Assembly (NCBI GenBank): GCA_945910005.1 | Contig: OX246743.1 | Coordinates: forward strand, 12,878,587-12,942,586 | Direction: 5' to 3' | DNA length: 64,000 nucleotides | DNA from: Isoperla grammatica | Lineage: Eukaryota; Arthropoda; Insecta; Plecoptera; Perlodidae | Shown here: positions 48,301-62,200 of the stretch, piece by piece | Layout of the letters: each line of letters starts with the position of its first letter | Position numbering within the stretch: the stretch's first letter is position 1 | Position numbers and translations under genes: made by a program | Notes under the pieces: model-generated | Told to the model about the DNA's origin: nothing | The model's database searches: none | Seen by the model: the letters and a program-made list of their open reading frames with translations, nothing else

Positions 48301-50668
48301 ATGAAAACGCCTAACAATCTCCCCAATGTGGCTCTCGTCACACCGTCATACTTGCGGCCCTCTTTGCAATCCAAGCGCTTAACAATCCTCCCAATGTGGC
48401 TCTCGTCACTCCACCATACTAGCGGCCCTCTTTGCAATCCAAGTGCCTAACATCTCCCCAATGTGGCTCTCGCCACTCAGTCATTCTTGCGGCCCTCTTT
48501 GCAATCCAAGCGCCTAACAATCTCCCCAATACGGCTCTGGTCACACCGTTAAACTTGCGGCCCTATTTGCAATCCAAGCGCCTAACAATCTCCCCAATGT
48601 GGCTCTCGTCACTCCACCATACTTGCGGCCCTCTTTGCAATCGAAGTGCCTCATTTCTCCCTAATGTGGCTCTCGCCACTCCGCCATACTTGCGGCCCTC
48701 TTTGCAATCCAAGCGCCTAACAATCTCCCTAATGTGGCTCTCGCCACTCCGTCATACTTGCGGCCCTCTTTGCAATCCAAGCGCCTAACAATCTCCCCAA
48801 TGTGGCTCTCGTCACCCCACTATACTTGCGGCCCTCTTTGCAATCCAAGCGCATAACAAACTCCCCAATGTGGCTCTCGTCACTCCGTCATACTTGCGGC
48901 CCTCTTTGCAATCCAAGCGCCTAGCAAACTCCCCAATGCTGCTCTCGTCACTCCGTCATACTTGCGGCCCTCTTTGCAATCAAAACGCATAGCATCTCCC
49001 CAATGTGGCTCTCGGCACTCCGTCATACTTGCGGCCCTCTTTGTAATCCAAGCGCCTAACAATCTCGCCACTTCGCCATTCTTGCGGCCCTCTTTTTAAT
49101 CCAAGCGTCTAACAATCTCCCCAATGTGGCTCTCGTCACTCCACCATACTTGCGGCCCTCTTTGCAATCCAAGTGCCTAACATCTCCCTAATGTGGCTCT
49201 CGCCACTCCGCCATACTTGCGGCCCTCTTTGCGATCCAAGCGCCTTTCAATCTCCCCAATGTGGCTCCCGTCACTCGGTCATACTTGCGGCCCTCTTTGC
49301 AATCCAAGCGCCTTACACACTCTCCCAATGTGGCTCTCGTCACTCCGCCATACTTGCGGCCCTCTTTGCAATCCAAGCGCCTTACAATCTCTCCAATGTG
49401 GCTCTCGTCACACCGCCATACTTGTGGCCCTCTTTGCAATCAGAGCGCCTAACAATCGCCTTAAGATTACCCAATGTGGCACTTTCACTCCGTCACTCTT
49501 GCGGCCCTCTTTGCAATCCAAGCGCCTAACAATCTCTCCAATGTGGCTCTCGTCACTCCGTCATACTTGCGGCCCTCTTTGCAATCCAAGCGCCTTACAA
49601 TCTCTCCAATGTGGCTCTCGTCACACCGCCATACTTGCGTCCCTCTTTGCAATCAGAGCGCCTAACAATCGCCTTACAATCTCCCCAATGTGGCACTTTC
49701 ACTCCGTCACTCTTGCGGCCCTCTTTGCGATCCAAGCGCCTAACAATCTCTCCAATGTGGCTCTCGTCACTCCGTCATACTTGCGGCCCTCTTTGCAATC
49801 CAAGCGCCTTACAATCTCCCAAATGTGGCTCTCGTCACACCGCCATACTCGCGGCCCTCTTTGCAATCCAAGCACCTAACAATCTCCCTAATGTGGCTCT
49901 CGCCACTCCGTCATACTTGTGGCCCTCTTTGCAATCCAAGCGCCTTACAATCTCCCCAATGTGGCTCTCGTCACTCTACCATACTTGAGGCCCTCTATGC
50001 AATCAAAACGCCTAACAATCCCCCCAATGTGGCTCTCGTCACACCGTCATACTTGCGGCCCTCTTTGCAATCCAAGCGCCTTACAATCTCCCCAATGTGG
50101 CTCTCGTCACTCGGTCATACTTGCGGCCCTCTTTGAAATCCAAGCGCCTTACAATCTCCTCAATGTGGCTCTCGTCACACCGCCATACTTGCGGCCCTCT
50201 TTGCAATCCAAGCGCCTTACAATCTCCCCAATGTGGCTCGCGTCACTGCCATACTTGCGGCCCTCTTTGCAATCCAAGCGCCTTACAATCTCCCCAATGT
50301 GGCTCTCGTCACACCGCCATACTTGCGGCCCTCTTTGCAATCCAAGCGCCTCACAATCTCTCCAATGTGGCTCTCGCCACTCCGTCATACTTGCGGCCCT
50401 CTTCGCAAACCAAGCGCCTTGCAATCTCACCAATGTGGCTCTCGTCACACCGCCATACTTGCGGCCCTCTTTGCAATCAAAACGCCTAACAATCTCCCCG
50501 ATGTGGGCTCTCGCCACTCCGCCATTCTTGCGGCCCTCTTTGCAATCCAAGCGCCTTACAATCTCCCCAATATGGCTCTCGTCACTCCACTATACTTGCG
50601 GCCCTGTTTGCAATCAAAACGCCTAACAATCTCCCCAATGTGGCTCTCGTCACACCTTCATACTTGCG
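45373..50668 (+). repeat. 68-bp satellite array, segment 9
   Basis: About 78 monomers, the counterpart of 25595-30890. Single-base differences include ATAT for ATGT at 45940 and GGCCATATTT for GGCCCTATTT near 48293. No gene is seen. Confidence 0.97.
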
Positions 50669-51338
50669 ATCAGATCATATTCTTGGATATTTTTTAAATC
50701 CAATGAAAGCCTCTTTTTGGAAATCTATCTATATTTGGAGTTACAATTACACTTAGAATGAATAGAGATACAATGAGATTCATACCTGCATACATTGAGA
50801 GCAGTGTGTTATTTACCAGTGTAAGCGAGGCAATTTCTATCGGCTGGCACGGCGTACGCGGTAACGTCGTAGCTTCGAATACTTGAGGTCTGGGGTTCAA
50901 AACCCATTACCCCCAATTTTTTTTTTCCACCTATTTCACACATTTATATCATTTATATCTCAATTTGCGGCGGTTTTATTATCAGATCGTATTCTCATGG
51001 ATATTTTTTAAATCCAATGAAACCTTCTGTTCGTAAATCCATATATGTTTCGTTACATGCATTAATTGAGAGCCGTGTGTTATCTATACCAGTCTAAGCG
51101 ATCCAACTTCCATCGTGAGGCATGGCGTACGCGGTAGCGTCGTGGACTAGTGTTTCAGAGGTCCGGGGTTCGAGACCCGTTACCACCACGATTTTTTTCT
51201 TCCATATTCAAAGCAGCAAAGTTGAGAAGGGTTTACTAAGGGGAAATTATTTTTTCAAGCGCTCGTAGCTAAAAAACGTGTGGTTCAAATTTGTTTCTGT
51301 ATTTTGTTTATTTTTTTTGCGTTAATTATCTTGACAAT
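50669..51338 (+). other. Spacer 9: tRNA-like dimer plus tail
   Basis: Same structure. A-box-like at 50850-50861, B box at 50894-50904; second module A box at 51123-51134, B box at 51167-51177. CACTTAGAATG haplotype with TTTACCAGTG. Partner of spacer 4 (offset 19,778) and of spacer 2 (offset 35,989). Confidence 0.9.
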
Positions 51339-54300
51339 AAAACGCCTAACAATCTCCCCAATGTGGCTCTCGTCACACCGTCATACTTGCGGCCCTCTTT
51401 GCAATCAAAACGCCTAACAATCTCCCCAATGTGGCTCTAGTCACACCTTCATACTTGCGGCCCTCTTTTTAATCCAAGCGCCTAACAATCTCCCCGATGT
51501 GGCCTTCGTCACTCCGCCATACTTGCGGCCCTCTTTGCAATCCAAACGCCTTACAATCTCCCCAATATGGCTCTCGGCACTCAACCATACTTGCGGCCCT
51601 CTTTGCAATCAAAACGCCTAACAATCTCCCCAATGTGGCTCTCGGCACTCCACCAAACTTGCGGCCCTCTTTGCAATCCAAGTGCCTAACATCTCCCCAA
51701 TGTGGCTCTCGGCACTCCCCCATACTTGCTTCCCTCTTTGCAATCCAAGTGCCTAACATCTCCCCAATGTGGCTCTCGCCACTCCGTCATACTTGCGGCC
51801 CTCTTTGCAATCCAAGCGCCTTACAAACTCCCCAATGTGGCTCTCGTCACTCCGTCATACTTGCGGCCCTCTTTGCAATCCAAGCGCCTAACAAACTCCC
51901 CAATGTGGCTCTCGTCACCCCGTCATACTTGCGGCCCTCTTTGCAATCCAAGCGCCTAACAATCTCCCTATTTTGGCTCTCGCCCCTCCGTCATACTTGC
52001 GGCCCTCTTTGCAATCAGAGCGCCTCACAATCTCCCCAATATGGCTCTCGCTACTCCGTCATACTTGCGGCCCTATTTGCAATGAAAACGCCTAACAATC
52101 TCCCCAATGTGGCTCTCGTCACACCGTCATACTTGCGGCCCTCTTTGCAATCCAAGCGCCTAACAATCCTCCCAATGTGGCTCTCGTCACTCCACCATAC
52201 TTGCGGCCCTCTTTGCAATCCAAGTGCCTAACATCTCCCCAATGTGGCTCTCGCCACTCAGTCATTCTTGCGGCCCTCTTTGCAATCCAAGCGCCTAACA
52301 ATCTCCCCAATACGGCTCTGGTCACACCGTTAAACTTGCGGCCCTATTTGCAATCCAAGCGCCTAACAATCTCCCCAATTTGGCTCTCGTCACTCCCCCA
52401 TACTTGCGGCCCTCTTTGCAATCGAAGTGCCTCATTTCTCCCTAATGTGGCTCTCGCCACTCCGCCATACTTGCGGCCCTCTTTGCAATCCAAGCGCCTA
52501 ACAATCTCCCTAATGTGGCTATCGCCACTCCTTCATACTTGCGGCCCTCTTTGCAATCCAAGCGCCTAACAATCTCCCCAATGTGGCTCTCGTCACCCCA
52601 CTATACTTGCGGCCCTCTTTGCAATCTAAGCGCCTAACAAACTCCCCAATGTGGCTCTCGTCACTCCGTCATACTTGCGGCCCTTTTTGCAATCCAAGCG
52701 CCTAGCAAACTCCCCAATGCTGCTCTCGTCATTCCGTCATACTTGCGGCCCTCTTTGCAATCAAAACGCATAGCATCTCCCCAATGTGGCTCTCGGCACT
52801 CCGTCATACTTGCGGCCCTCTTTGTAATCCAAGCGCCTAACAATCTCGCCACTTCGCCATTCTTGCGGCCCTCTTTTAATTCCAAGCGTCTAACAATCTC
52901 CCTAATGTGGCTCTCGCCACTCCGCCATACTTGCGGCCCTCTTTGCGATCCAAGCGCCTAACAATCTCCCCAATGTGGCTCCCGTCACTCGGTCATACTT
53001 GCGGCCCTCTTTGCAATCCAAGCGCCTTACAATCTCTCCAATGTGGCTCTCGTCACTCCGCCATACTTGCGGCCCTCTTTGCAATCCAAGCGCCTTACAA
53101 TCTCTCCAATGTGGCTCTCGTCACACCGCCATATTTGCGGCCCTCTTTGCAATCAGAGCGCCTAACAATCGCCTTACAATCTCCCCAATGTGGCACTTTC
53201 ACTCCGTCACTCTTGCGGCCCTCTTTGCAATCCAAGCGCCTAACAATCTTTCCAATGTGGCTCTCGTCACTCCGTCATACTTGCGGCCCTCTTTGCAATC
53301 CAAGCGCCTTACAATCTCTTCAATGTGGCTCTTGTCACACCGCCATACTTGCGGCCCTCTTTGCAATCAGAGCGCCTAACAATCGCCTTACAATCTCCCC
53401 AATGTGGCACTTTCACTCCGTCACTCTTGCGGCCCTCTTTGCGATCCAAGCGCCTAACAATCTCTCCAATGTGGCTCTCGTCACTCCGTCATACTTGCGG
53501 CCCTCTTTGCAATCCAAGCGCCTTACAATCTCCCAAATGTGGCTCTCGTCACACCGCCATACTCGCGGCCCTCTTTGCAATCCAAGCACCTAACAATCTC
53601 CCTAATGTGGCTCTCGCCACTCCGTCATACTTGTGGCCCTCTTTGCAATCCAAGCGCCTAACAATCTCCCCAATGTGGCTCTCGCCACTCCGTCATACTT
53701 GCGGCCCTCTTTGCAATCCAAGCGCCTTACAAACTCCCCAATGTGGCTCTCGTCACTCCGTCATACTTGCGGCCCTCTTTGCAATCAAAACGCATAGCAT
53801 CTCCCCAATGTGGCTCTCGGCACTCCGTCATACTTGCGGCCCTCTTTGTAATCCAAGCGCCTAACAATCTTACCACTTCGCCATTCTTGCGGCCCTCTTT
53901 TTAATCCAAGCGTCTAACAATCTCGCCAATGTGGCTCTCGTCACTCCACCATACTTGCGGCCCTCTTTGCGATCCAAGCGCCTAACAATCTCCCCAATTT
54001 GGCTCCCGTCACTCGGTCATACTTGCGGCCCTCTTTGCAATCCAAGCGCCTTACAATCTCTCCAATGTGGCTCTCGTCACACCGCCATACTTGCGGCCCT
54101 CTTTGCAATCAGAGCGCCTAACAATCGCCTTACAATCTCCCCAATGTGGCACTTTCACTCCGTCACTCTTGCGGCCCTCTTTGCAATCCAAGCGCCTAAC
54201 AATCTCTCCAATGTGGCTCTCGTCACTCCGTCATACTTGCGGCCCTCTTTGCAATCCAAGCGCCTTACTATCTCTCCAATGTGGCTCTTGTCACACCGCC

Positions 54301-57300
54301 ATACTTGCGGCCCTCTTTGCAATCAGAGCGCCTAACAATCGCCTTACAATCTCCCCAATGTGGCACTTTCACTCCGTCACTCTTGCGGCCCTCTTTGCGA
54401 TCCAAGCGCCTAATAATCTCTCCAATGTGGCTCTCGTCACTCCGTCATACTTGCGGCCCTCTTTGCAATCCAAGCGCCTCACAATCTCCCCAAGGTGGCA
54501 CTTTCACTCCACCATACTTGCGGCCCTCTTTGCAATCCAAGTGCCTAACATCTCCCCAATGTGGCTCTCGCCACTCCGCCATACTTGCGGCCCTCTTTGC
54601 AATCAAAACGCCTAACAATCTCCCCGATGTGGCTCCAATCAAAACGCCTAACAATCTCCCCAATGTGGCTCTCGCCACACCTTCATACATATCGGCCCTC
54701 TTTGCAATCAGAGCGCCTAATTATCTCCCCGATGCGGCTGTCGCCACTCTGTCATACTTGCGGCCCTCTTTGCAATCAAAGCGCCTAACAATCTACCCAG
54801 TGTGGCTCTCGCCACTCCGTCATACTGGCGGCGCTCTTTTCAATCCAAGCGTCTAACAATCTCCCCAGTGTTGCTCTCGCCACTCCGTCATACTTGCGGC
54901 CCTCTTTGCAATCCAAGCGCCTAACAATCTCCCCAATGTGGCTCTCGTCACCACACCATACTTGAGGCCCTCCTTGCAATCGAAGTGCCTAAATTCTCCC
55001 TAATGTGGCTCTCGCCACTCCGCCATACTTGCGGCCCTCTTTGCAATCCAAGCGCCTAACAATCTCCTTAATGTGGCTTTCGCTCTCGTCTTACTTGCGG
55101 CCCTCTTTGCAATCCAAGCGCCAAACAAACTCCCCAATGTGGCTCTCGTCACTCCGTCATACTTGCGGCCCTTTTTGCAATCCAATCGCCTAGCAAACTC
55201 CCCAATGCTGCTCTCGTCATTCCGTCATACTTGCGGCCCTCTTTGCAATCAAAACGCATAGCATCTTCCCAATGTGGCTCTCGGCACTCCGTCATACTTG
55301 CGGCCCTCTTTGTAATCCAAGCGCCTAAAAATCTCGCCACTTCGCCATTCTTGCGGCCCTCTTTTTAATCCAAGCGTCTAACAATCTCCCTAATGTGGCT
55401 CTCGCCACTCCGCCATACTTGCGGCCCTCTTTGCGATCCAAGCGCCTAACAATCTCCCCAATGTGGCTCCCGTCACTCGGTCATACTTGCGGCCCTCTTT
55501 GATTCCAAGCGCCTTACAATCTCTCCAATGTGGCTCTCGTCACTCCGCCATACTTGCGGCCCTCTTTGCAATCCAAGCGCCTTACAATCTCTCCAATGTG
55601 GCTCTCGTCACACCGCCATACTTGCGGCCCTCTTTGCAATCAGAGCGCCTAACAATCGCCTTACAATCTCCCCAATGTGGCACTTTCACTCCGTCCGTCT
55701 TGCGGCCCTCTTTGCAATCCAAGCGCCTAACAATCTTTCCAATGTGGCTCTCGTCACTCCGTCATACTTGCGGCCCTCTTTGCAATCCAAGCGCCTTACA
55801 ATCTTTTCAATGTGGCTCTCGTCACACCGCCATACTTGCGGCCCTCATTGCAATCAGAGCGCCTAACAATCGCCTTACAATCTCCCCAATGTGGGACTTT
55901 CACTCCGTCACTCTTGCGGCCCTCTTTGCGATCCAAGCGCCTAACAATCTCTCCAATGTGGCTCTCGTCACTCCGTCATACTTGCGGCCCTCTTTGCAAT
56001 CCAAGCGCCTTACAATCTCCCAAATGTGGCTCTCGTCACACCGCCATACTCGCGGCCCTCTTTGCAATCCAAGCACCTAACAATCTCCCTAATGTGGCTC
56101 TCGCCACTCCGTCATACTTGTGGCCCTCTTTGCAATCCAAGCGCCTAACAATCTCCCCAATGTGGCTCTCGCCACTCCGTCATACTTGCGGCCCTCTTTG
56201 CAATCCAAGCGCCTTACAAACTCCCCAATGTGGCTCTCGTCACTCCGTCATACTTGCGGCCCTCTTTGCAATCAAAACGCATAGCATCTCCCCAATGTGG
56301 CTCTCGGCACTCCGTCATACTTGCGGCCCTCTTTGTAATCCAAGCGCCTAACAATCTTACCACTTCGCCATTCTTGCGGCCCTCTTTTTAATCCAAGCGT
56401 CTAACAATCTCGCCAATGTGGCTCTCGTCACTCCACCATACTTGCGGCCCTCTTTGCGATCCAAGCGCCTAACAATCTCCCCAATGTGGCTCCCGTCACT
56501 CGGTCATACTTGCGGCCCTCTTTGCAATCCAAGCGCCTTACAATCTCTCCAATGTGGCTCTCGTCACACCGCCATACTTGCGGCCCTCTTTGCAATCAGA
56601 GCGCCTAACAATCGCCTTACAATCTCCTCAATGTGGCACTTTCACTCCGTCACTCTTGCGGCCCTCTTTGCAATCCAAGCGCCTAACAATCTCTCCAATG
56701 TGGCTCTCGTCACTCCGTCATACTTGCGGCCCTCTTTGCAATCCAAGCGCCTTACAATCTCTCCAATGTGGCTCTTGTCACACCGCCATACTTGCGGCCC
56801 TCTTTGCAATCAGAGCGCCTAACAATCGCCTTACAATCTCCCCAATGTGGCACTTTCACTCCGTCACTCTTGCGGCCCTCTTTGCGACCCAAGCGCCTAA
56901 TAATCTCTCCAATGTGGCTCTCGTCACTCCGTCATACTTGCGGCCCTCTTTGCAATCCAAGCGCCTCACAATCTCCCCAAGGTGGCACTTTCACTCCGTC
57001 ACTCTTGCGGCCCTCTTTGCAATCCAAGCGCCTTACAATCTCCCCAATGTGGCTCTCGTCACACCGCCATACTCGCGGCCCTCTTTGCAATCAGAGCACC
57101 TAACAATCGCCTTACAATTTCCCCAATGTGGCTCTCGGCACTCCACCATACTTGCGGCCCTCTTTGCAATCCAAGCGCCTTACAATCTCCCCAATATGGC
57201 TCTCGTCACTCCACCATACGTGCGGCCCTCTTTGCAATCAAGACGCCTAACAATCTCCCCAATGTGGCTCTCGGCACTCCACCATACTTGCGGCCCTCTT

Positions 57301-60300
57301 TGCAATCCAAGTGCCTAACATCTCCCCAATGTGGCTCTCGCCACTCCGCCATACTTGCGGCCCTCTTTGCAATCAAAACGCCTAACAATGTCTCCGATGT
57401 GGCTCCAATCAAAACGCCTAACAATCTCCCCAATGTGGCTCTCGCCACACCTTCATACTTGCGGCCCTCTTTGCAATCAGAGCGCCTAATTATCTCCCCG
57501 ATGCGGCTCTCGCCACTCTGTCATACTTGCGGCCCTCTTTGCAATCAAAGCGCCTAACAATCTCCCCAGTGTGGCTCTCGCCACTCCGTCATACTGAGGG
57601 CGCTCTTTTCAATCCAAGCGTCTTACAATCTCCCCAGTGTTGCTCTCGCCACTCCGTCATACTTGCGGCCCTCTTTGCAATCCAAGCGCCTAACAATCTC
57701 CCCAATGTGGCTCTCGTCACCACACCATACTTGAGGCCCTCTTTGCAATCGAAGTGCCTAAATTCTCCCTAATGTGGCTCTCGCCACTCCGCCATACTTG
57801 CGGCCCTCTTTGCAATCCAAGCGCCTAACAATCTCCTTAATGTGGCTTTCGCCCTCGTCTTACTTGCGGCCCTCTTTGCAATCCAAGCGCCTAACAATCT
57901 CCCCAATGTGGCTCTCGTCACTCCACTATATTTGCGGCCCTCTTTGCAATCCAAGCGCCTAACAAACTTCCCAATGTGGCTCTACTCACTCCGTCATACT
58001 TGCGGCCCTCTTTGCAATCAAAACGCATAGCATCTTCCCAATGTGGCTCTCGGCACTCCGTCATACTTGCGGCCCTCTTTGTAATCCAAGCGCCTAACAA
58101 TCTCGCCACTTCGCCATTCGTGCGGCCCTCTTTTTAATCCAAGCGTCTAACAATCTCCCCGATGTGGCTCTCGTCACTCCGCCATACTAGCGGCCCTCTT
58201 TGCAATCAAAACGCTTAACAATCTCCCCAATGTGGCTCTCGCCACTCCACCATACTTGCGGCTCTCTCTGCAATCCAAGTGCCTAACATCTCCCCAATGT
58301 GGCTCTCGCCACTTCGCCATACTTGCGGCCCTCTTTTGCAATCCAAGCGCCTAACAATCTCCCCAATGTGGCTCTCGTTACTCCACCATACTTACGGCCA
58401 TCTTTGCAATCCAAGCGCCTAACAATCTCCCTATTTTGGCTCTCGCCACTCCGTCATACTTGCGGCCCTCTTTGCAATCAGAGCGCCTCACAATTTCCCC
58501 AATATGGCGTTCGCCACTCCGTCATACTTGCGGCCCTATTTGCAATGAAAACGCCTAACAATCTCCCCAATGTGGCTCTCGTCACACCGTCATACTTGCG
58601 GCCCTCTTTGCAATCCAAGCGCTTAACAATCCTTCCAATGTGGCTCTCGTCACTCCACCATACTAGCGGCCCTCTTTGCAATCCAAGTGCCTAACATCTC
58701 CCCAATGTGGCTCTCGCCACTCAGTCATTCTTGCGGCCCTCTTTGCAATCCAAGCGCCTAACAATCTCCCCAATACGGCTCTGGTCACACCGTTAAACTT
58801 GCGGCCCTATTTGCAATCCAAGCGCCTAACAATCTCCCCAATGTGGCTCTCGTCACTCCACCATACTTGCGGCCCTCTTTGCAATCGAAGTGCCTCATTT
58901 CTCCCTAATGTGGCTCTCGCCACTCCGCCATACTTGCGGCCCTCTTTGCAATCCAAGCGCCTAACAATCTCCCTAATGTGGCTCTCGCCACTCCGTCATA
59001 CTTGCGGCCCTCTTTGCAATCCAAGCGCCTAACAATCTCCCCAATGTGGCTCTCGTCACCCCACTATACTTGCGGCCCTCTTTGCAATCCAAGCGCATAA
59101 CAAACTCCCCAATGTGGCTCTCGTCACTCCGTCATACTTGCGGCCCTCTTTGCAATCCAAGCGCCTAGCAAACTCCCCAATGCTGCTCTCGTCACTCCGT
59201 CATACTTGCGGCCCTCTTTGCAATCAAAACGCATAGCATCTCCCCAATGTGGCTCTCGGCACTCCGTCATACTTGCGGCCCTCTTTGTAATCCAAGCGCC
59301 TAACAATCTCGCCACTTCGCCATTCTTGCGGCCCTCTTTTTAATCCAAGCGTCTAACAATCTCCCCAATGTGGCTCTCGTCACTCCACCATACTTGCGGC
59401 CCTCTTTGCAATCCAAGTGCCTAACATCTCCCTAATGTGGCTCTCGCCACTCCGCCATACTTGCGGCCCTCTTTGCGATCCAAGCGCCTTTCAATCTCCC
59501 CAATGTGGCTCCCGTCACTCGGTCATACTTGCGGCCCTCTTTGCAATCCAAGCGCCTTACACACTCTCCCAATGTGGCTCTCGTCACTCCGCCATACTTG
59601 CGGCCCTCTTTGCAATCCAAGCGCCTTACAATCTCTCCAATGTGGCTCTCGTCACACCGCCATACTTGCGGCCCTCTTTGCAATCAGAGCGCCTAACAAT
59701 CGCCTTAAGATCTACCCAATGTGGCACTTTCACTCCGTCACTCTTGCGGCCCTCTTTGCAATCCAAGCGCCTAACAATCTCTCCAATGTGGCTCTCGTCA
59801 CTCCGTCATACTTGCGGCCCTCTTTGCAATCCAAGCGCCTTACAATCTCTCCAATGTGGCTCTCGTCACACCGCCATACTTGCGGCCCTCTTTGCAATCA
59901 GAGCGCCTAACAATCGCCTTACAATCTCCCCAATGTGGCACTTTCACTCCGTCACTCTTGCGGCCCTCTTTGCGATCCAAGCGCCTAACAATCTCTCCAA
60001 TGTGGCTCTCGTAACTCCGTCATACTTGCGGCCCTCTTTGCAATCCAAGCGCCTTACAATCTCCCAAATGTGGCTCTCGTCACACCGCCATACTCGCGGC
60101 CCTCTTTGCAATCCAAGCACCTAACAATCTCCCTAATGTGGCTCTCGCCACTCCGTCATACTTGTGGCCCTCTTTGCAATCCAAGCGCCTAACAATCTCC
60201 CCAATGTGGCTCTCGTCACTCTACCATACTTGAGGCCCTCTATGCAATCAAAACGCCTAACAATCCCCCCAACGTGGCTCTCGTCACACCGTCATACTTG

Positions 60301-60913
60301 CGGCCCTCTTTGCAATCCAAGCGCCTTACAATCTCCCCAATGTGGCTCTCGTCACTCGGTCATACTTGCGGCCCTCTTTGAAATCCAAGCGCCTTACAAT
60401 CTCCTCAATGTGGCTCTCGTCACACCGCCATACTTGCGGCCCTCTTTGCAATCCAAGCGCCTTACAATCTCCCCAATGTGGCTCGCGTCACTGCCATACT
60501 TGCGGCCCTCTTTGCAATCCAAGCGCCTTACAATCTCCCCAATGTGGCTCTCGTCACACCGCCATACTTGCGGCCCTCTTTGCAATCCAAGCGCCTCACA
60601 ATCTCTCCAATGTGGCTCTCGCCACTCCGTCATACTTGCGGCCCTCTTCGCAAACCAAGCGCCTTGCAATCTCACCAATATGGCTCTCGTCACACCGCCA
60701 TACTTGCGGCCCTCTTTGCAATCAAAACGCCTAACAATCTCCCCGATGTGGGCTCTCGCCACTCCGCCATTCTTGCGGCCCTCTTTGCAATCCAAGCGCC
60801 TTACAATCTCCCCAATATGGCTCTCGTCACTCCACTATACTTGCGGCCCTGTTTGCAATCAAAACGCCTAACAATCTCCCCAATGTGGCTCTCGTCACAC
60901 CTTCATACTTGCG
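51339..60913 (+). repeat. 68-bp satellite array, segment 10
   Basis: About 141 monomers, equal in length (9,575 bp) to segment 3. Mostly X3. Private changes include CTCTAGTCAC at 51435-51444 and CTTGCTTCCCTC near 51725. No gene is seen. Confidence 0.97.
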
Positions 60914-62200
60914 ATCAGATCATATTCTTGGATATTTTTTAAATCCAATGAAAGCCTCTTTTTGGAAATCTATCTATATTTGGAGTTACAATTACACTTA
61001 GAATGAATAGAGATACAATGAGATTCATACCTGCATACATTGAGAGCAGTGTGTTATTTACTAGTGTAAGCGAGGCAATTTCTATCGGCTGGCACGGCGT
61101 ACGCGGTAACGTCGTAGCTTCGAATACTTGAGGTCTGGGGTTCAAAACCCATTACCCCCAATTTTTTTTTTCCACCTATTTCACACATTTATATCATTTA
61201 TATCTCAATTTGCGGCGGTTTTATTATCAGATCGTATTCTCATGGATATTTTTTAAATCCAATGAAACCTTCTGTTCGTAAATCCATATATGTTTCGTTA
61301 CATGCATTAATTGAGAGCCGTGTGTTATCTATACCAGTCTAAGCGATCCAACTTCCATCGTGAGGCATGGCGTACGCGGTAGCGTCGTGGACTAGTGTTT
61401 CAGAGGTCCGGGGTTCGAGACCCGTTACCACCACGATTTTTTTCTTCCATATTCAAAGCAGCAAAGTTGAGAAGGGTTTACTAAGGGGAAATTATTTTTT
61501 CAAGCGCTCGTAGCTAAAAAACGTGTGGTTCAAATTTGTTTCTGTATTTTGTTTATTTTTTTTGCGTTAATTATCTTGACAATAAAACGCCTAACAATCT
61601 CCCCAATGTGGCTCTCGTCACACCGTCATACTTGCGGCCCTCTTTGCAATCAAAACGCCTAACAATCTCCCCAATGTGGCTCTCGTCACACCTTCATACT
61701 TGCGGCCCTCTTTTTAATCCAAGCGCCTAACAATCTCCCCGATGTGGCCTTCGTCACTCCGCCATACTTGCGGCCCTCTTTGCAATCCAAACGCCTTACA
61801 ATCTCCCCAATATGGCTCTCGGCACTCAACCATACTTGCGGCCCTCTTTGCAATCAAAACGCCTAACAATCTCCCCAATGTGGCTCTCGGCACTCCACCA
61901 AACTTGCGGCCCTCTTTGCAATCCAAGTGCCTAACATCTCCCCAATGTGGCTCTCGGCACTCCCCCATACTTGCTGCCCTCTTTGCAATCCAAGTGCCTA
62001 ACATCTCCCCAATGTGGCTCTCGCCACTCCGTCATACTTGCGGCCCTCTTTGCAATCCAAGCGCCTTACAAACTCCCCAATGTGGCTCTCGTCACTCCGT
62101 CATACTTGCGGCCCTCTTTGCAATCCAAGCGCCTAACAAACTCCCCAATGTGGCTCTCGTCACCCCGTCATACTTGCGGCCCTCTTTGCAATCCAAGCGC
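51956..62200 (+). repeat. 10,245-bp higher-order unit, copy X3
   Basis: A third copy of the unit, displaced by 35,989 bp from X2. Landmarks at 16130, 16918, 19474, 20565 and 25547 recur at 52119, 52907, 55463, 56554 and 61536. It contains spacer 10. It is separated from X2 by the 26.2-52.0 kb part, so the three copies are not one simple tandem run. Confidence 0.92.
60914..61583 (+). other. Spacer 10: tRNA-like dimer plus tail
   Basis: Same structure. A-box-like at 61095-61106, B box at 61139-61149; second module A box at 61368-61379, B box at 61412-61422. CACTTAGAATG haplotype with TTTACTAGTG, like spacers 3 and 8. Confidence 0.9.

Larger units (their letters stand above)
43592..51968 (+). 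repeat. 8.4-kb block repeated from 23.8-32.2 kb
   Basis: Landmarks 24175, 24353, 24925, 26229, 28277, 29395 and 30891 recur 19,778 bp downstream at 43953, 44131, 44703, 46007, 48055, 49173 and 50669. The right edge is at 51969/32191, where CTCCCTATTTTGG replaces CTCCCCAATGTGG. It includes spacers 8 and 9. Confidence 0.9.
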
